A stretch of DNA of 64,000 nt, from the NCBI GenBank assembly GCA_947456625.1, contig CANGQJ010000002.1:186001-250000 (forward strand), read 5' to 3'. The stretch's first letter is position 1, and the number at the start of each line of letters is the position of its first letter. A model generated the notes under the pieces. That model saw nothing but the letters and a program-made list of their open reading frames with translations, was not told the DNA's origin and made no database searches. This DNA is from Bacteroidota bacterium (GTDB lineage: Bacteria > Bacteroidota > Bacteroidia > Chitinophagales > Chitinophagaceae). Position numbers and translations under genes: made by a program. This document shows positions 52,068 through 61,050 of the stretch, in pieces.

Positions 52068-52886
52068 TTATAAAAATAAATCGGTATAAAGTTGTGCGCC
52101 AGGTATTACAGCGTAAGCAGATAAATCGGTGATGCCCTCGGCAGCCATTACCTGCTCATCAATAAAGGTATTTCCTGTGCACACTAATTTTTCTTTAGAT
52201 AAAATATAATAAGCAGCGTCTGCTAAAATAGCAGGCGTACGACTCATATTAGCAAGCATCTCTCCGCCTAATAAATTGCGCACTGCAGCAGTGTCAATGG
52301 TAGTGCGCGGCCACAAAGCGTTTGAGGCAATACCATCGTCTTTTAATTCATGTGCCCAACCAATAGCCATCATACTCATATCATATTTGGTAAGTGTGTA
52401 AGCAATATGAGGTCCAATCCATTTTGGATCCAAATTAATAGGAGGCGACAAAGTTAAAATATGCGCATGCGCTGATTTTTTTAAATAAGGTAATGCATGT
52501 TGTACTACTAAAAAAGTACCACGAACATTAATGCTGTGCATTAAATCAAAACGTTTACTGGGTGTATTTTCGGTATCCGTTAATTGTATTGCCGATGCAT
52601 TATTTATCACAATGTCAATGCCTCCAAAAGTATCCACGGTTTGTTTTATGGCATTGGCTATTTGCACCTCGTCTCTGATATCAACTTGAACTGCCAATGC
52701 TTTTACTCCCAATGCTTCTACTTCGGCAGCTGCCGAAAAAATAGTACCACCTAAGCGCGGGTCTTCCTCCACAGACTTAGCAGCAATCACAATATTAGCG
52801 CCTGCACCAGCTAACTTTAAAGCAATGGCTTTTCCTATGCCCCTGCTCCCACCTGTTATAAAAACTGTTTTACCTTGCAAAGACAT
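52068..52886 (-). CDS. HSDL2-like short-chain dehydrogenase
   Basis: A 272-residue classical SDR. It has TGGSRGIGKA (about 11-20) for cofactor binding, NNAS (about 92-95), a Ser in LTLSPPIN (about 146-153) and the YTLTK pair (about 162-166). The PRLGGTIFSAAAEVEALG stretch (about 43-60) and SRTPAILADAAY near 215-226 are typical of hydroxysteroid dehydrogenase-like protein 2. HSDL2 substrates are poorly known, probably lipid-related. It lies between gmk and the M20 gene, same direction, with gaps of 26 and 31 bases. Confidence 0.88.
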   Translation of the reverse strand: MSLQGKTVFITGGSRGIGKAIALKLAGAGANIVIAAKSVEEDPRLGGTIFSAAAEVEALGVKALAVQVDIRDEVQIANAIKQTVDTFGGIDIVINNASAIQLTDTENTPSKRFDLMHSINVRGTFLVVQHALPYLKKSAHAHILTLSPPINLDPKWIGPHIAYTLTKYDMSMMAIGWAHELKDDGIASNALWPRTTIDTAAVRNLLGGEMLANMSRTPAILADAAYYILSKEKLVCTGNTFIDEQVMAAEGITDLSAYAVIPGAQLYTDLFL

Positions 52887-52912
52887 ACTTGTGTTTTTAA
52901 ATGAATAAATAT

Positions 52913-53500
52913 TTATTTCGTGAACTCGGGTCCTAAAAATTGTATGAGCAAATTTGCAGTTTCATTGCAGGCTGTCTCCAATACTTCGTTTTTAACCACT
53001 GCATTAAATTCACTGCTAAAACTAATTTCGTATTCGGCTTTATCAATTCTGGTTTTAATACTTTCGGCGGTTTCGGTTTGTCTATATAATAAACGTTCTT
53101 TTAATGCTTCAATGGAAGGAGGCATAATAAATATAGAAAGGCTTTTTTCACCCAATTGTTTTTGAACATGAATTGCCCCTTTTACATCAATATCCAGTAC
53201 AGGCACTCTGCCCAGTGCCCAAATGCGTTCTAGTTCTGATTTTAAAGTCCCATAATATACCCCTTCATAAACCTGTTCGTATTCCAAAAATTCATTTTGA
53301 TAAATAAGGCCTTCAAATTTTGCAAGGCTTAAAAAATGATATTCCACACCGTCCTGCTCAGTTCCCCTAGGAGCCCTTGTGGTTGCAGATATAGAAAAGG
53401 CCAAACGTGTAAAACGCTCCAATAAATATTTAGTTATAGTTGTTTTTCCAGCACCCGAAGGAGCCGCTAAAATGATAACTTTTTTCAAACTGCTAGACAT
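52913..53500 (-). CDS. gmk: guanylate kinase
   Basis: Phosphorylates GMP and dGMP to the diphosphates. The 195-residue protein has the P-loop APSGAGKTT (about 12-20), the GMP-binding SATTRAPRGTEQDGVEYHFL segment (about 37-56) and the LDIDVKGA block (about 99-106). The ATG at 53500 is preferred to an upstream TTG at 53506. It is divergent from the S10-type peptidase gene with a 68-base spacer. Confidence 0.96.
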   Translation of the reverse strand: MSSSLKKVIILAAPSGAGKTTITKYLLERFTRLAFSISATTRAPRGTEQDGVEYHFLSLAKFEGLIYQNEFLEYEQVYEGVYYGTLKSELERIWALGRVPVLDIDVKGAIHVQKQLGEKSLSIFIMPPSIEALKERLLYRQTETAESIKTRIDKAEYEISFSSEFNAVVKNEVLETACNETANLLIQFLGPEFTK

Positions 53501-53568
53501 GCTCAAATTTAATTAAATTATGCCGTATATTTAGCTATATAAAATTCAATTTATTATAACCTAAGATT

Positions 53569-55104
53569 ATGAAAAAACAATTCTTAACCATGTTGCTTTT
53601 AGGTGTTTGTATCTTATCACAAGCACAAAGGCCAACCGAAGAAGTTGCAGCTAAACCTGCAAAGTCAGAGGATAAAAATCCTAGTTTCAAAAGAGAACTT
53701 TCATTAGAGTCTAAAACAGAAGCTAAAGGGGAAGCTACCATTAAAGGTCAAAAAGTTCCATATAAAGTAGTGTCTGGCACCATTCCTGTTTGGGATGAGG
53801 ATGGAAAAGCAGTTGCTGGTTTATTTTACGTTTATTACGAAAGAACCGATGTAAGCAATAAGGACGAGCGTCCACTAGTAATTTCATTTAACGGAGGCCC
53901 AGGTACAGCAAGTGTTTGGATGCACTTAGGTTATACCAGCCCTAAAAAATTAAAGATCGACGATGAAGGTTATCCAGTTCAACCATATGGAGTAGAGGAC
54001 AATCCAAATTCAATTTTAGATGTTGCCGATATTGTATACGTTGATCCTGTGAATACTGGATTTTCTCGCATCTTGGATAAGTCGGTTCCTACTTCCAAGT
54101 TTTTTGGTGTAAACGCCGATGTAAAATATTTAGCAGATTGGATTAACACTTTTGTTGGAAGAAATAAAAGATGGGCTTCTCCTAAATTCTTAATTGGAGA
54201 AAGCTACGGAACAACTCGTGTATCTGGTTTGTCTTTAGAATTACAAAACCGTCATTGGATGTATTTAAATGGGGTAATTTTAGTTTCACCAACAGACCTA
54301 GGCATTAAGCGCGAAGGCCCTGCTAGCGCGGCTTTAAGAGTACCTTATATGGCAGCTACTGCATGGTATCATAAAAAATTACCTGCGGATTTACAAGGCA
54401 AGGACCTAACTGCTTACTTACCAGAAGTAGAAGCATTTACAGTAAATGAATTATTACCAGCTATTGCACAAGGTGGTGCATTAAATGCAGACAAGCGAAA
54501 AGAAGTAATTAAAAAATTAGCAAGGTATACTGGTTTAAATGAAACTGTTGTAAAACAACAAAGCCTTGAAATTCCTTTTGACTTTTTCTGGAAAGAATTA
54601 TTAAGAGACCAAGGAAAAACAGTAGGTCGTTTGGATTCACGTTACATTGGTATTGATAAAAAAGATGCAGGCAATGGCCCCGACTATAATGCAGAACTGA
54701 CTAGCTGGGAGCACTCTTTCACGCCTGCTATAAATATTTATTTAAGAGATGTACTTGGTTATAAAACCGACCTTACATACTATATTTTTGGGCCTACCTT
54801 CCCTTGGGATAATAATAATAACCATACGGGCGATGACTTACGTCAAGCTATGATGCAAAATCCTTATTTGCATTTATTAGTTCAATCGGGTTATTATGAT
54901 GGTGCATGTGATTACTTTAATGCTAAATACAATATGTGGCAAATGGATCCTGCTGGAAAAATTCAAGACAGAATGTTTTGGGAAGGATACCGCAGCGGAC
55001 ATATGATGTACTTGCGAAAAGAGGACTTAGCTACAAGCAATGATCACCTAAGAGCATTTATTAAAAACAGCATACCAAAATTTGGCACACCTGCAAAGTT
55101 TTAA
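53569..55104 (+). CDS. exported S10-like serine carboxypeptidase family protein
   Basis: A 511-residue alpha/beta-hydrolase peptidase with a signal peptide ending SQAQ (about residue 19). The nucleophile is in LIGESYGTTR (about 205-214), the family's GESYG motif; FNGGPGTASVWMHLG (about 104-118) forms the oxyanion region. The acid is probably in GYYDGACDY (about 443-451) and the His in RSGHMMYLR (about 480-488). It likely removes C-terminal residues from peptides in the periplasm or outside. It stands alone, followed by a stem-loop terminator shared with the convergent HxlR gene. Confidence 0.92.
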   Translation: MKKQFLTMLLLGVCILSQAQRPTEEVAAKPAKSEDKNPSFKRELSLESKTEAKGEATIKGQKVPYKVVSGTIPVWDEDGKAVAGLFYVYYERTDVSNKDERPLVISFNGGPGTASVWMHLGYTSPKKLKIDDEGYPVQPYGVEDNPNSILDVADIVYVDPVNTGFSRILDKSVPTSKFFGVNADVKYLADWINTFVGRNKRWASPKFLIGESYGTTRVSGLSLELQNRHWMYLNGVILVSPTDLGIKREGPASAALRVPYMAATAWYHKKLPADLQGKDLTAYLPEVEAFTVNELLPAIAQGGALNADKRKEVIKKLARYTGLNETVVKQQSLEIPFDFFWKELLRDQGKTVGRLDSRYIGIDKKDAGNGPDYNAELTSWEHSFTPAINIYLRDVLGYKTDLTYYIFGPTFPWDNNNNHTGDDLRQAMMQNPYLHLLVQSGYYDGACDYFNAKYNMWQMDPAGKIQDRMFWEGYRSGHMMYLRKEDLATSNDHLRAFIKNSIPKFGTPAKF

Positions 55105-55151
55105 GTCGCTATAAGAATTTAGCTCCTTAAAACTTTCGATAATGATTTTTT

Positions 55152-55184
55152 CAAGAGGCCCCATAAACGGGCCTCTTGTTGTTT
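55152..55184. terminator. terminator between the S10-like peptidase and HxlR genes
   Basis: CAAGAGGCCC (55152-55161) pairs with GGGCCTCTTG (55169-55178), T-rich on both outer sides, so it can act for either converging gene. Confidence 0.8.
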
Positions 55185-55203
55185 AGGCCGTTAATAAAAT
55201 GTA

Positions 55204-55644
55204 TTATAATACCATCTTTCTTTTAAAAACTTTATAGCGCTTAATGAGCTCAGACATATATTCCTTTTTATTTTTTATCATAGTACTACGGGCTTCCTTA
55301 GTATAGGTATTTCCTAAATAGTCATAAAAGTGCTTTGAAGTAAAAATGGCCATTTCTATCATAATTGGGAATGCATCCATTCCTTTATCTTCTAATACGT
55401 AATATATATTCTTTTTATTGGTAACCCCTTCATACTTTGAGATGAATTCTAAAGTTTCTAATTTTTTTAAACGATTAGAAAGCATTTTGCTGGGCATTTT
55501 TTCAGGTGATTCCTTGAATTCAATAAACTGACTTTTATGCCCCCATATCATATCCCTAAGGATTAACAAGGTCCACTTGTCTCCCAAAATGTCTAATCCC
55601 GTTGCCACAGGGCAGAGTGATCTAAATTCAATTGATTTTCCCAT
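55204..55644 (-). CDS. HxlR family transcriptional regulator
   Basis: A 146-residue winged-helix regulator. The HxlR pattern is clear: CPVATGLDILGDKWTLLILR (about 11-30) with a conserved N-terminal cysteine, then the recognition region KMPSKMLSNRLKKLE (about 49-63) and the wing YVLEDKGMDAFPIM (about 82-95). HxlR proteins often sense electrophiles or oxidants through that cysteine and control adjacent genes. It is divergent from the three-gene secreted-protein cassette at 55807-58083, with a 162-base spacer holding a GTATC-N5-GATAC repeat, so it most likely regulates that cassette. Confidence 0.93.
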   Translation of the reverse strand: MGKSIEFRSLCPVATGLDILGDKWTLLILRDMIWGHKSQFIEFKESPEKMPSKMLSNRLKKLETLEFISKYEGVTNKKNIYYVLEDKGMDAFPIMIEMAIFTSKHFYDYLGNTYTKEARSTMIKNKKEYMSELIKRYKVFKRKMVL

Positions 55645-55764
55645 TTCTAATTTGCTTTATTCAGTTGCAAAATTAGAGTATAAAAATCAATATTTCCCAT
55701 GTTTCAAAACCATTACAACATATTTAAAATTAAGAATATGTTAAATTTAAAATATATTTTATAA

Positions 55765-55779
55765 GTATCTATTTGATAC
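55765..55779 (+). promoter_or_regulatory. candidate HxlR operator GTATC-N5-GATAC
   Basis: A perfect 5-bp inverted repeat in the AT-rich spacer between the HxlR gene and the secreted cassette, followed 2 bases later by a -7-like TATATTTA. The layout fits repression, but the repeat is short and could be chance. Confidence 0.4.
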
Positions 55780-55806
55780 ATATATTTATAACAAATTTTA
55801 AATCAT

Positions 55807-56586
55807 ATGAAAAAATCACTGTTACTTCTTGTAGCTATTATTTTGGGTTTTACTCAAATGCAAGCTCAATCAAACAACAAGCCATCCTATTATCTTGTAA
55901 CGTATTACAAAACAGATGCGGATAAAACCGACGAGTACTTAAGCTTAATTAGAAATTATGCATCCAAAATTTGGAAAGAGAAAATGAATGCTGGTGACGT
56001 AACTAGTTATGCCTTATACAGCGTTGTTGCTACTTCCGATGACGAGGGCTATAATTTAATTTCAGTTCAAACAGCAAATGCTATCAATGATTTTTCGAAA
56101 TCAAATACTATGGAGTTATTTAAAAAAGGAATGCCAGGAATTGATGAAAAAACACTAACTGCAATTACTAAGAATTTTGTTTCCCTAAGAACACCGGTGA
56201 AAACTGAAATTTACAGACAAGTAGACGGTTTGCCAACTGGTATACAACCTTTTTATGAAATGAATTTTATGAAATCGTTGGATGGTAAACAAGATGAATA
56301 TGTAAGACAAGAAAAAGAAATTTATAAGCAATTGCATCAAGAGTTTATAAAAAGTGGTAACAGAACAGGTTGGTCTTTTTCACAATTAATTGTTCCAGTA
56401 GCTGATGGTTCCAAATACAATTTTGTTACGGCTAATGGTTTTAGCGATTGGGATAAATCATATAGCTTAACAATGGATGATTATTATAAAACGTATAATA
56501 AATTATTTCCAAAAACAGCCCTACCAGAGTCGGCTAGAAAAGTTGCTAAAACAGAGGTATGGAAATTAGAAATTAGTGCAAAATAA
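55807..56586 (+). CDS. secreted two-repeat protein of unknown function, cassette member 1
   Basis: I do not recognise a named family. The 259-residue product has a signal peptide ending MQAQ (about residue 21). The mature part seems to hold two similar halves (about 28-125 and 150-255). Each starts with a beta-strand of the type YYLVTYYK or FYEMNFMK, then a charged helix, a GDVTSY / GNRTGW turn, and a strand with YNLISVQT / YNFVTANG. This pattern resembles the dimeric alpha+beta barrel (ABM/NIPSNAP-like) fold, here as an internal duplication. It is the first gene of a three-gene unit controlled, by position, by the divergent HxlR protein. Confidence 0.8.
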   Translation: MKKSLLLLVAIILGFTQMQAQSNNKPSYYLVTYYKTDADKTDEYLSLIRNYASKIWKEKMNAGDVTSYALYSVVATSDDEGYNLISVQTANAINDFSKSNTMELFKKGMPGIDEKTLTAITKNFVSLRTPVKTEIYRQVDGLPTGIQPFYEMNFMKSLDGKQDEYVRQEKEIYKQLHQEFIKSGNRTGWSFSQLIVPVADGSKYNFVTANGFSDWDKSYSLTMDDYYKTYNKLFPKTALPESARKVAKTEVWKLEISAK

Positions 56587-56607
56587 ATTAACTAAATAAA
56601 AATAAAC

Positions 56608-57390
56608 ATGAAAAAAATTATATTAATTATTGCAGTATTATTTAGTACTGTTCAGTTTACAAATGCGCAAAAAGTAGTTTCATTACATGCTGTTAGAATT
56701 GAAGGCAATACAGATGCTTTTGAAAAAGTTGAAACCGAACTTAACGCTAAAGTGGCACAAGATGCTGTTAACAAAGGCGATGTGGGTTATTGGGGATTAT
56801 TTAAAGTTCAAAAATTTAATACAAGTATTGATGCAAATGAATATAACTACGTGTGGGTTCAATGGGCAAATAATATTGAGGATTTATTAAGTACAAAATC
56901 GGCTTGGTGGAATAATATCGATAAAGTACTTACTCCTGCGGAGCTTGAACAACGCAAAGCATTATTGTCTACTTATAAAGGGGTTAAAGACGAAAGAAAC
57001 ATTTTTGTAGTAGAAGACGAAGCTTACGATAATGGCTTTGCAGCATACTTTCAATTTAACTTTGGTAGACCAGCAAGTGTAAATGGCTTTATCGAAGAAA
57101 ACAAAGCTTTATGGAAGCCATTTTTTGCAAAAAATATGAGCAAAATGAACATGAAGGTTTGGGGTGTAGGACGTAGAATTACTTATCCAACACTTGAAAC
57201 TAGTCAAAGCACAGTAATTTCTTGGGATGGATTTGGTAGTTTAGAAGATTTAATGAAATATAGAATTGGTATTAAATTACCAGGCTTAACCGAAGTAAAT
57301 CAAAAATCCAAAATGGGTACCTATATGCCAAATGGTTTCTCTTATGCTCCTATATTTAAAGTTTTAAAAAATACAACAAATAAAAAATAA
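56608..57390 (+). CDS. secreted two-repeat protein of unknown function, cassette member 2
   Basis: A 260-residue exported protein (signal peptide ending TNAQ near 21) with the same layout as the gene 21 bases upstream. One half begins VVSLHAVRIEG (about 23) and includes GDVGYWGLFKVQ and YNYVWVQWAN; the second begins AAYFQFNFG (about 145) and includes MKVWGVGRRI and STVISWDGFG. Sequence identity to member 1 is low but the order of strands, the G-x-x-x-Y/W turns and the aromatic strand ends match, so common ancestry is likely. No catalytic motif or cysteine is conspicuous. Function unknown. Confidence 0.78.
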   Translation: MKKIILIIAVLFSTVQFTNAQKVVSLHAVRIEGNTDAFEKVETELNAKVAQDAVNKGDVGYWGLFKVQKFNTSIDANEYNYVWVQWANNIEDLLSTKSAWWNNIDKVLTPAELEQRKALLSTYKGVKDERNIFVVEDEAYDNGFAAYFQFNFGRPASVNGFIEENKALWKPFFAKNMSKMNMKVWGVGRRITYPTLETSQSTVISWDGFGSLEDLMKYRIGIKLPGLTEVNQKSKMGTYMPNGFSYAPIFKVLKNTTNKK

Positions 57391-57405
57391 TCAAAAAAAA
57401 TAATT

Positions 57406-58083
57406 ATGAAAAAAATAACACTATTTGCAATTATGTTGCTTGCTGGATTCTCTAGTATCAAAGCTCAAACAATGTTTACTTCTTATTCTTTTAATGTAGA
57501 ACCAAAAGACGAACAAACGGTTTTACAATTGTATAAAAATTATTTTGAAAAGCATCCCAACAAAGGCGTAACTGTTTACTTATATGAAAATAATTTTAAA
57601 GGAGAAGATGTTGCAACACATGAAGTGGTTTTTACTGGTAGTCCAGCTTTAATGGGTGCTGGGTATGATTCAAAAAGTTCTGATTCATGGTCACTATTTC
57701 AATCGGAGCTTTCTAAATATTGTAAGGGCGTAAGTGGTGCAGAAGGAAAAAGAATTTCAGGTTATGGTGATACAAGTAGTGCAATTTATCCAGTTCAAGA
57801 TGTATTATTTGCAACGATCAAAGACGAAGATTTATACAAAGCAAAATTTGATGCATTTTGGAGTAAAAATACACCTGCTAATACTCGAATATCTTTTGGA
57901 AGTGTTGGTACAAGAGTTAAAGATGGCACTACACATTATATTGTAGTAAGTTACAAGGATTTTACTACCAAGTTTACAAATAACAATGCACAAATAAAAG
58001 GATATACAGAATTACTAAATTCAATTAAGGATATTAGAACATTTACCACATCAAAAACAAGGGTTCTTTTAGGAAAATGGTAA
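57406..58083 (+). CDS. secreted protein of unknown function, cassette member 3
   Basis: A 225-residue exported protein (signal peptide ending IKAQ near 21), 15 bases after member 2. The mature part again suggests two alpha+beta halves: the first from MFTSYSFNVEP with HEVVFTGSP at its end, the second from QDVLFATIKDEDLY with HYIVVSYKDF. It is shorter and more divergent than members 1 and 2, so relatedness is a tentative reading. The gene is closed by a very strong terminator, so the three genes form a complete transcription unit. I cannot assign a role. Confidence 0.75.
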   Translation: MKKITLFAIMLLAGFSSIKAQTMFTSYSFNVEPKDEQTVLQLYKNYFEKHPNKGVTVYLYENNFKGEDVATHEVVFTGSPALMGAGYDSKSSDSWSLFQSELSKYCKGVSGAEGKRISGYGDTSSAIYPVQDVLFATIKDEDLYKAKFDAFWSKNTPANTRISFGSVGTRVKDGTTHYIVVSYKDFTTKFTNNNAQIKGYTELLNSIKDIRTFTTSKTRVLLGKW

Positions 58084-58107
58084 TATTTTAATTTATAATC
58101 TCTTAGT

Positions 58108-58151
58108 TATAAATAATAAAGGCCGCAAAATTGCGGCCTTTATTATTTATA
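58108..58151. terminator. strong intrinsic terminator after the secreted cassette
   Basis: An 18-bp perfect stem (58111-58128 with 58131-58148) centred on GGCCGCAA/TTGCGGCC with A/T-rich flanks on both sides, extended by three more pairs. Confidence 0.9.
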
Positions 58152-58188
58152 TCAATTTTACATTAACTTTATTTAATCAAAAAAAGCT

Positions 58189-59169
58189 ATGCACATTTTA
58201 ATTGTCAATAATACCAGCATTCCTGTTACTAAATATGGCGGTACCGAAAGGGTTATTTGGTGGCTAGGTAAACAACTGGTTCAAATGGGTCACCAGGTTT
58301 CTTATTTGGTTGCAGCAGGCTCCCATTGTGATTTTGCAAAAGTGTATGTATTAAATAGTAGCACTCCTTTTAATAAACAAATACCTACCGGGGTGGACGT
58401 TGTGCATATAAACTGCGAAGTAAACGAAACACCTAACATACCCTATATTATTACGCGTCATGGCAATTCTAATGACAATAAATTACTAGATATTAATACG
58501 GTATTTGTATCAAAAAATCATGCACAGCGTTTTGGTAGTGACTCTTTTGTACATAATGGTATTGATCCCGATGATTATGGTGACCCCGGTTTAAACACAC
58601 CAAGAAATTATTTTCACTTTTTAGGGGACGCAGCTTGGCGTGTAAAAAATGTTAGAGGTGCAATTAAAATTGCCAACAAAGCAAATGTAACTTTAAGAGT
58701 AGTAGGCGGTGTTCGTTTTAATTTTAATCAAGGCATTAGGCTTACGTTTGATCCTAGAATAAAATTTGATGGGATGAAAGGTGGGCAAGCAAAAAATGAA
58801 ATTCTAAAAAAATCCAAAGGTTTAATTTTTCCTGTTTTATGGCATGAGCCCTTTGGTTTGTCCATAGTGGAAAGCCTGTATTTTGGGTGCCCAGTTTTTG
58901 GAACTCCTTATGGGTCCTTGCCAGAAATTGTACAGCCCCGTGTAGGTTTTTTAAGTAATAATGTAAGTGAATTAGTAAATGCAATTAAAAACGTAAATAA
59001 CTATTCTAAAAAAGATTGTTACCAGCATGTGATGGAAAACTTTACCAGTAAGCAAATGGCCTTAAATTATTTAAAAAAATATGAAACTGTTTTAAGTGGT
59101 GCGCATTTAAATAAAACCGCACCCTTACTTCAACAAATTCAAACGGTAAAGTTTCTACCTTTTTATTAG
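58189..59169 (+). CDS. glycosyltransferase family 4 protein
   Basis: A 326-residue GT-B glycosyltransferase. The N-terminal acceptor domain carries KYGGTERVIWWLGKQL (about 15-30), the typical glycine loop of GT4, and the donor domain has the EX7E pair in HEPFGLSIVES (about 222-232) followed by GCPVFGTPYGSLPEIV. It retains its configuration enzyme motifs and probably transfers a sugar from a nucleotide donor to an envelope or capsule acceptor, not identifiable here. It precedes an outer-membrane barrel gene by 43 bases. Confidence 0.9.
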   Translation: MHILIVNNTSIPVTKYGGTERVIWWLGKQLVQMGHQVSYLVAAGSHCDFAKVYVLNSSTPFNKQIPTGVDVVHINCEVNETPNIPYIITRHGNSNDNKLLDINTVFVSKNHAQRFGSDSFVHNGIDPDDYGDPGLNTPRNYFHFLGDAAWRVKNVRGAIKIANKANVTLRVVGGVRFNFNQGIRLTFDPRIKFDGMKGGQAKNEILKKSKGLIFPVLWHEPFGLSIVESLYFGCPVFGTPYGSLPEIVQPRVGFLSNNVSELVNAIKNVNNYSKKDCYQHVMENFTSKQMALNYLKKYETVLSGAHLNKTAPLLQQIQTVKFLPFY

Positions 59170-59212
59170 ACAGTTTTTTGTACATTGTATTTTATTTCAC
59201 AAAACGAGATGC

Positions 59213-60427
59213 ATGTTGCTTAGGTACTTTTTACTTTTTTGTTTGCTGACTATTTTTACCAATTCGCTTTTTTCACAATGGTCTAGTATAACAGATACTT
59301 CAATTTTAAAACATAACGCAACAGTTCAAAAGGATTTAGGTGATATTTTAATTAAATTTAAAAAGCATCCTAAAATTAAGGATAGTGTAACCCCTGCAAG
59401 TAAAAAATATAATTTCTCTATTTTACCCGCAGTTGGATATACCTTACAAACAGGTTTTGCGGGTGTGATTAGTGCCAATGTTGGTTTTTTAAATAATACC
59501 AGTCCTGAGGCTAAAATGTCCACCATAAGTTCAAGTCTTACCTATTCTCAATATGATCAAATTATTTTTCCGCTGTATGCAGATATTTGGTCAAAAAGTG
59601 AAAAATGGAATTACATCCTTGACAATAGGTATATTTCCTTTCCTTCCAATATTTTTGGTTTAGGGGGAACTACCGATCCTAATAAGGGCCATACCATAAA
59701 TTTTGATCAAATTAAATTGCATGAAACTGTATTAAGAAAAATTACAAATAATTTATATGCTGGGGTAGGCTTTTATTATGATAACTTTTACAATATAAAA
59801 GTATTAGATCCTCAAACTAGAAGAGTGAATGTGTTTATTCAAAAAGAAATTGGCACAACCGAGGCGGAGAGTGGACCCGTTTTTAAAATATTATATGATT
59901 CAAGAAAAAATCAAATCAACCCCAATCAGGGTAATTTTTTAAATGTAACCTTAAGACAAAATTTTCAGGAACTAGGTAGTAGTAAAGAGTGGGCCTCCCT
60001 ATTAATAGATGCAAGAAAATATATTAATTTCCCAAAAGGTTCCAAAAACACATTGGCATTATGGAGTTTTAATTGGTTAACTATTGCAGGCAATCCCAAC
60101 TATTTATTACAACCTAGCACAGGTTGGGATGACCAATATAATACCGGAAGGGGTTATATTCAAAGTAGGTTTAGGGGAAAGCAAATGTTATATTTTGAGT
60201 CGGAATACAGATATAACATTACGCGAAATGGCTTACTTGGAGGAGTGGTATTTGCCAATGTTCAAAATTTTAGTGGAAACCTAAGACCCTATGATACCTA
60301 TTTACCAGCCTATGGTGCTGGATTAAGAATTAAATTAAATAAAAACTCTGGCGCTAATCTTTGTATTGACTACGGATTTGGAAAAGGAAGTCAAGGGGTG
60401 TTTGTAAATTTGGGTGAGGTATTTTAA
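59213..60427 (+). CDS. Omp85/BamA-like outer membrane barrel protein without POTRA domains
   Basis: A 404-residue exported protein: signal peptide ending LFSQ (about residue 22), a short linker, then a region from about residue 60 to the end that alternates hydrophobic and polar residues as an outer-membrane barrel. GRGYIQSRFRGK (about 319-330) recalls the RGF/RG motif of the Omp85 loop, and the protein ends with phenylalanine (GEVF), as outer-membrane substrates of BamA do. POTRA domains are missing, which fits the small surface-antigen (D15-like) proteins of Bacteroidota whose function is unknown. The lipoprotein gene follows at 9 bases. Confidence 0.82.
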   Translation: MLLRYFLLFCLLTIFTNSLFSQWSSITDTSILKHNATVQKDLGDILIKFKKHPKIKDSVTPASKKYNFSILPAVGYTLQTGFAGVISANVGFLNNTSPEAKMSTISSSLTYSQYDQIIFPLYADIWSKSEKWNYILDNRYISFPSNIFGLGGTTDPNKGHTINFDQIKLHETVLRKITNNLYAGVGFYYDNFYNIKVLDPQTRRVNVFIQKEIGTTEAESGPVFKILYDSRKNQINPNQGNFLNVTLRQNFQELGSSKEWASLLIDARKYINFPKGSKNTLALWSFNWLTIAGNPNYLLQPSTGWDDQYNTGRGYIQSRFRGKQMLYFESEYRYNITRNGLLGGVVFANVQNFSGNLRPYDTYLPAYGAGLRIKLNKNSGANLCIDYGFGKGSQGVFVNLGEVF

Positions 60428-60436
60428 ATTATAACT

Positions 60437-61030
60437 ATGAAGCAATTATATATATTTTCAAAGCAATTATTTATTTTTTTAATAGTGTGTTCCATTATTA
60501 CAGCATGCAGTAAGCCGGATCCTGTAGATAATAACTATGGTTATTTTTTAGATGCTTATATTAACAATGTGAAATATACAACTAGTTCTGTTGCTTCTTT
60601 TGTGCAGCAAAACCAATTAGGATGTGTTGCTAATAAAACATACACTTTAACCAATGTAGGTCAAGTTAATGTAGACAGTTATTTTTTAGATGTATACCTT
60701 AAACATTATTCAAAATACACCGATTTTGCAACTGTTAAGCCAGCTGCGCATAAAATTTATGATGGCGGTCAATTGTTAAGTACAACTAATTGCAATTGTG
60801 ATTTATTAATTGGACTAGTGGATAACAGTATTCCAAGTATTTATAACAACACTATTTTACAGTCAACTAACATTGTAAATAATATTACAGCAATTACTAA
60901 AAAGGATTCTACAGTTGCTTCCTATACTTATATAATTAGCGGAAATTTTTCTTGTAATTTTAAGAATACAAACAATATAAATATACCAGTAGTTGGTAAT
61001 TATACTATTCCAATTAAAGTGGCTAGATAA
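60437..61030 (+). CDS. lipoprotein of unknown function
   Basis: A 197-residue protein with a lipoprotein signal (IITACSKPD, Cys near residue 24). The rest has no recognisable motif: a beta-rich domain with several Asn/Thr-rich strands and four further cysteines (about residues 62, 118, 120 and 175) that might form disulfides. It lies 9 bases after the barrel protein and is probably made with it, so it could be a partner at the outer membrane. Function not assigned. Confidence 0.75.
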   Translation: MKQLYIFSKQLFIFLIVCSIITACSKPDPVDNNYGYFLDAYINNVKYTTSSVASFVQQNQLGCVANKTYTLTNVGQVNVDSYFLDVYLKHYSKYTDFATVKPAAHKIYDGGQLLSTTNCNCDLLIGLVDNSIPSIYNNTILQSTNIVNNITAITKKDSTVASYTYIISGNFSCNFKNTNNINIPVVGNYTIPIKVAR

Positions 61031-61050
61031 ATTTAAATTCTAGTAAGGTA

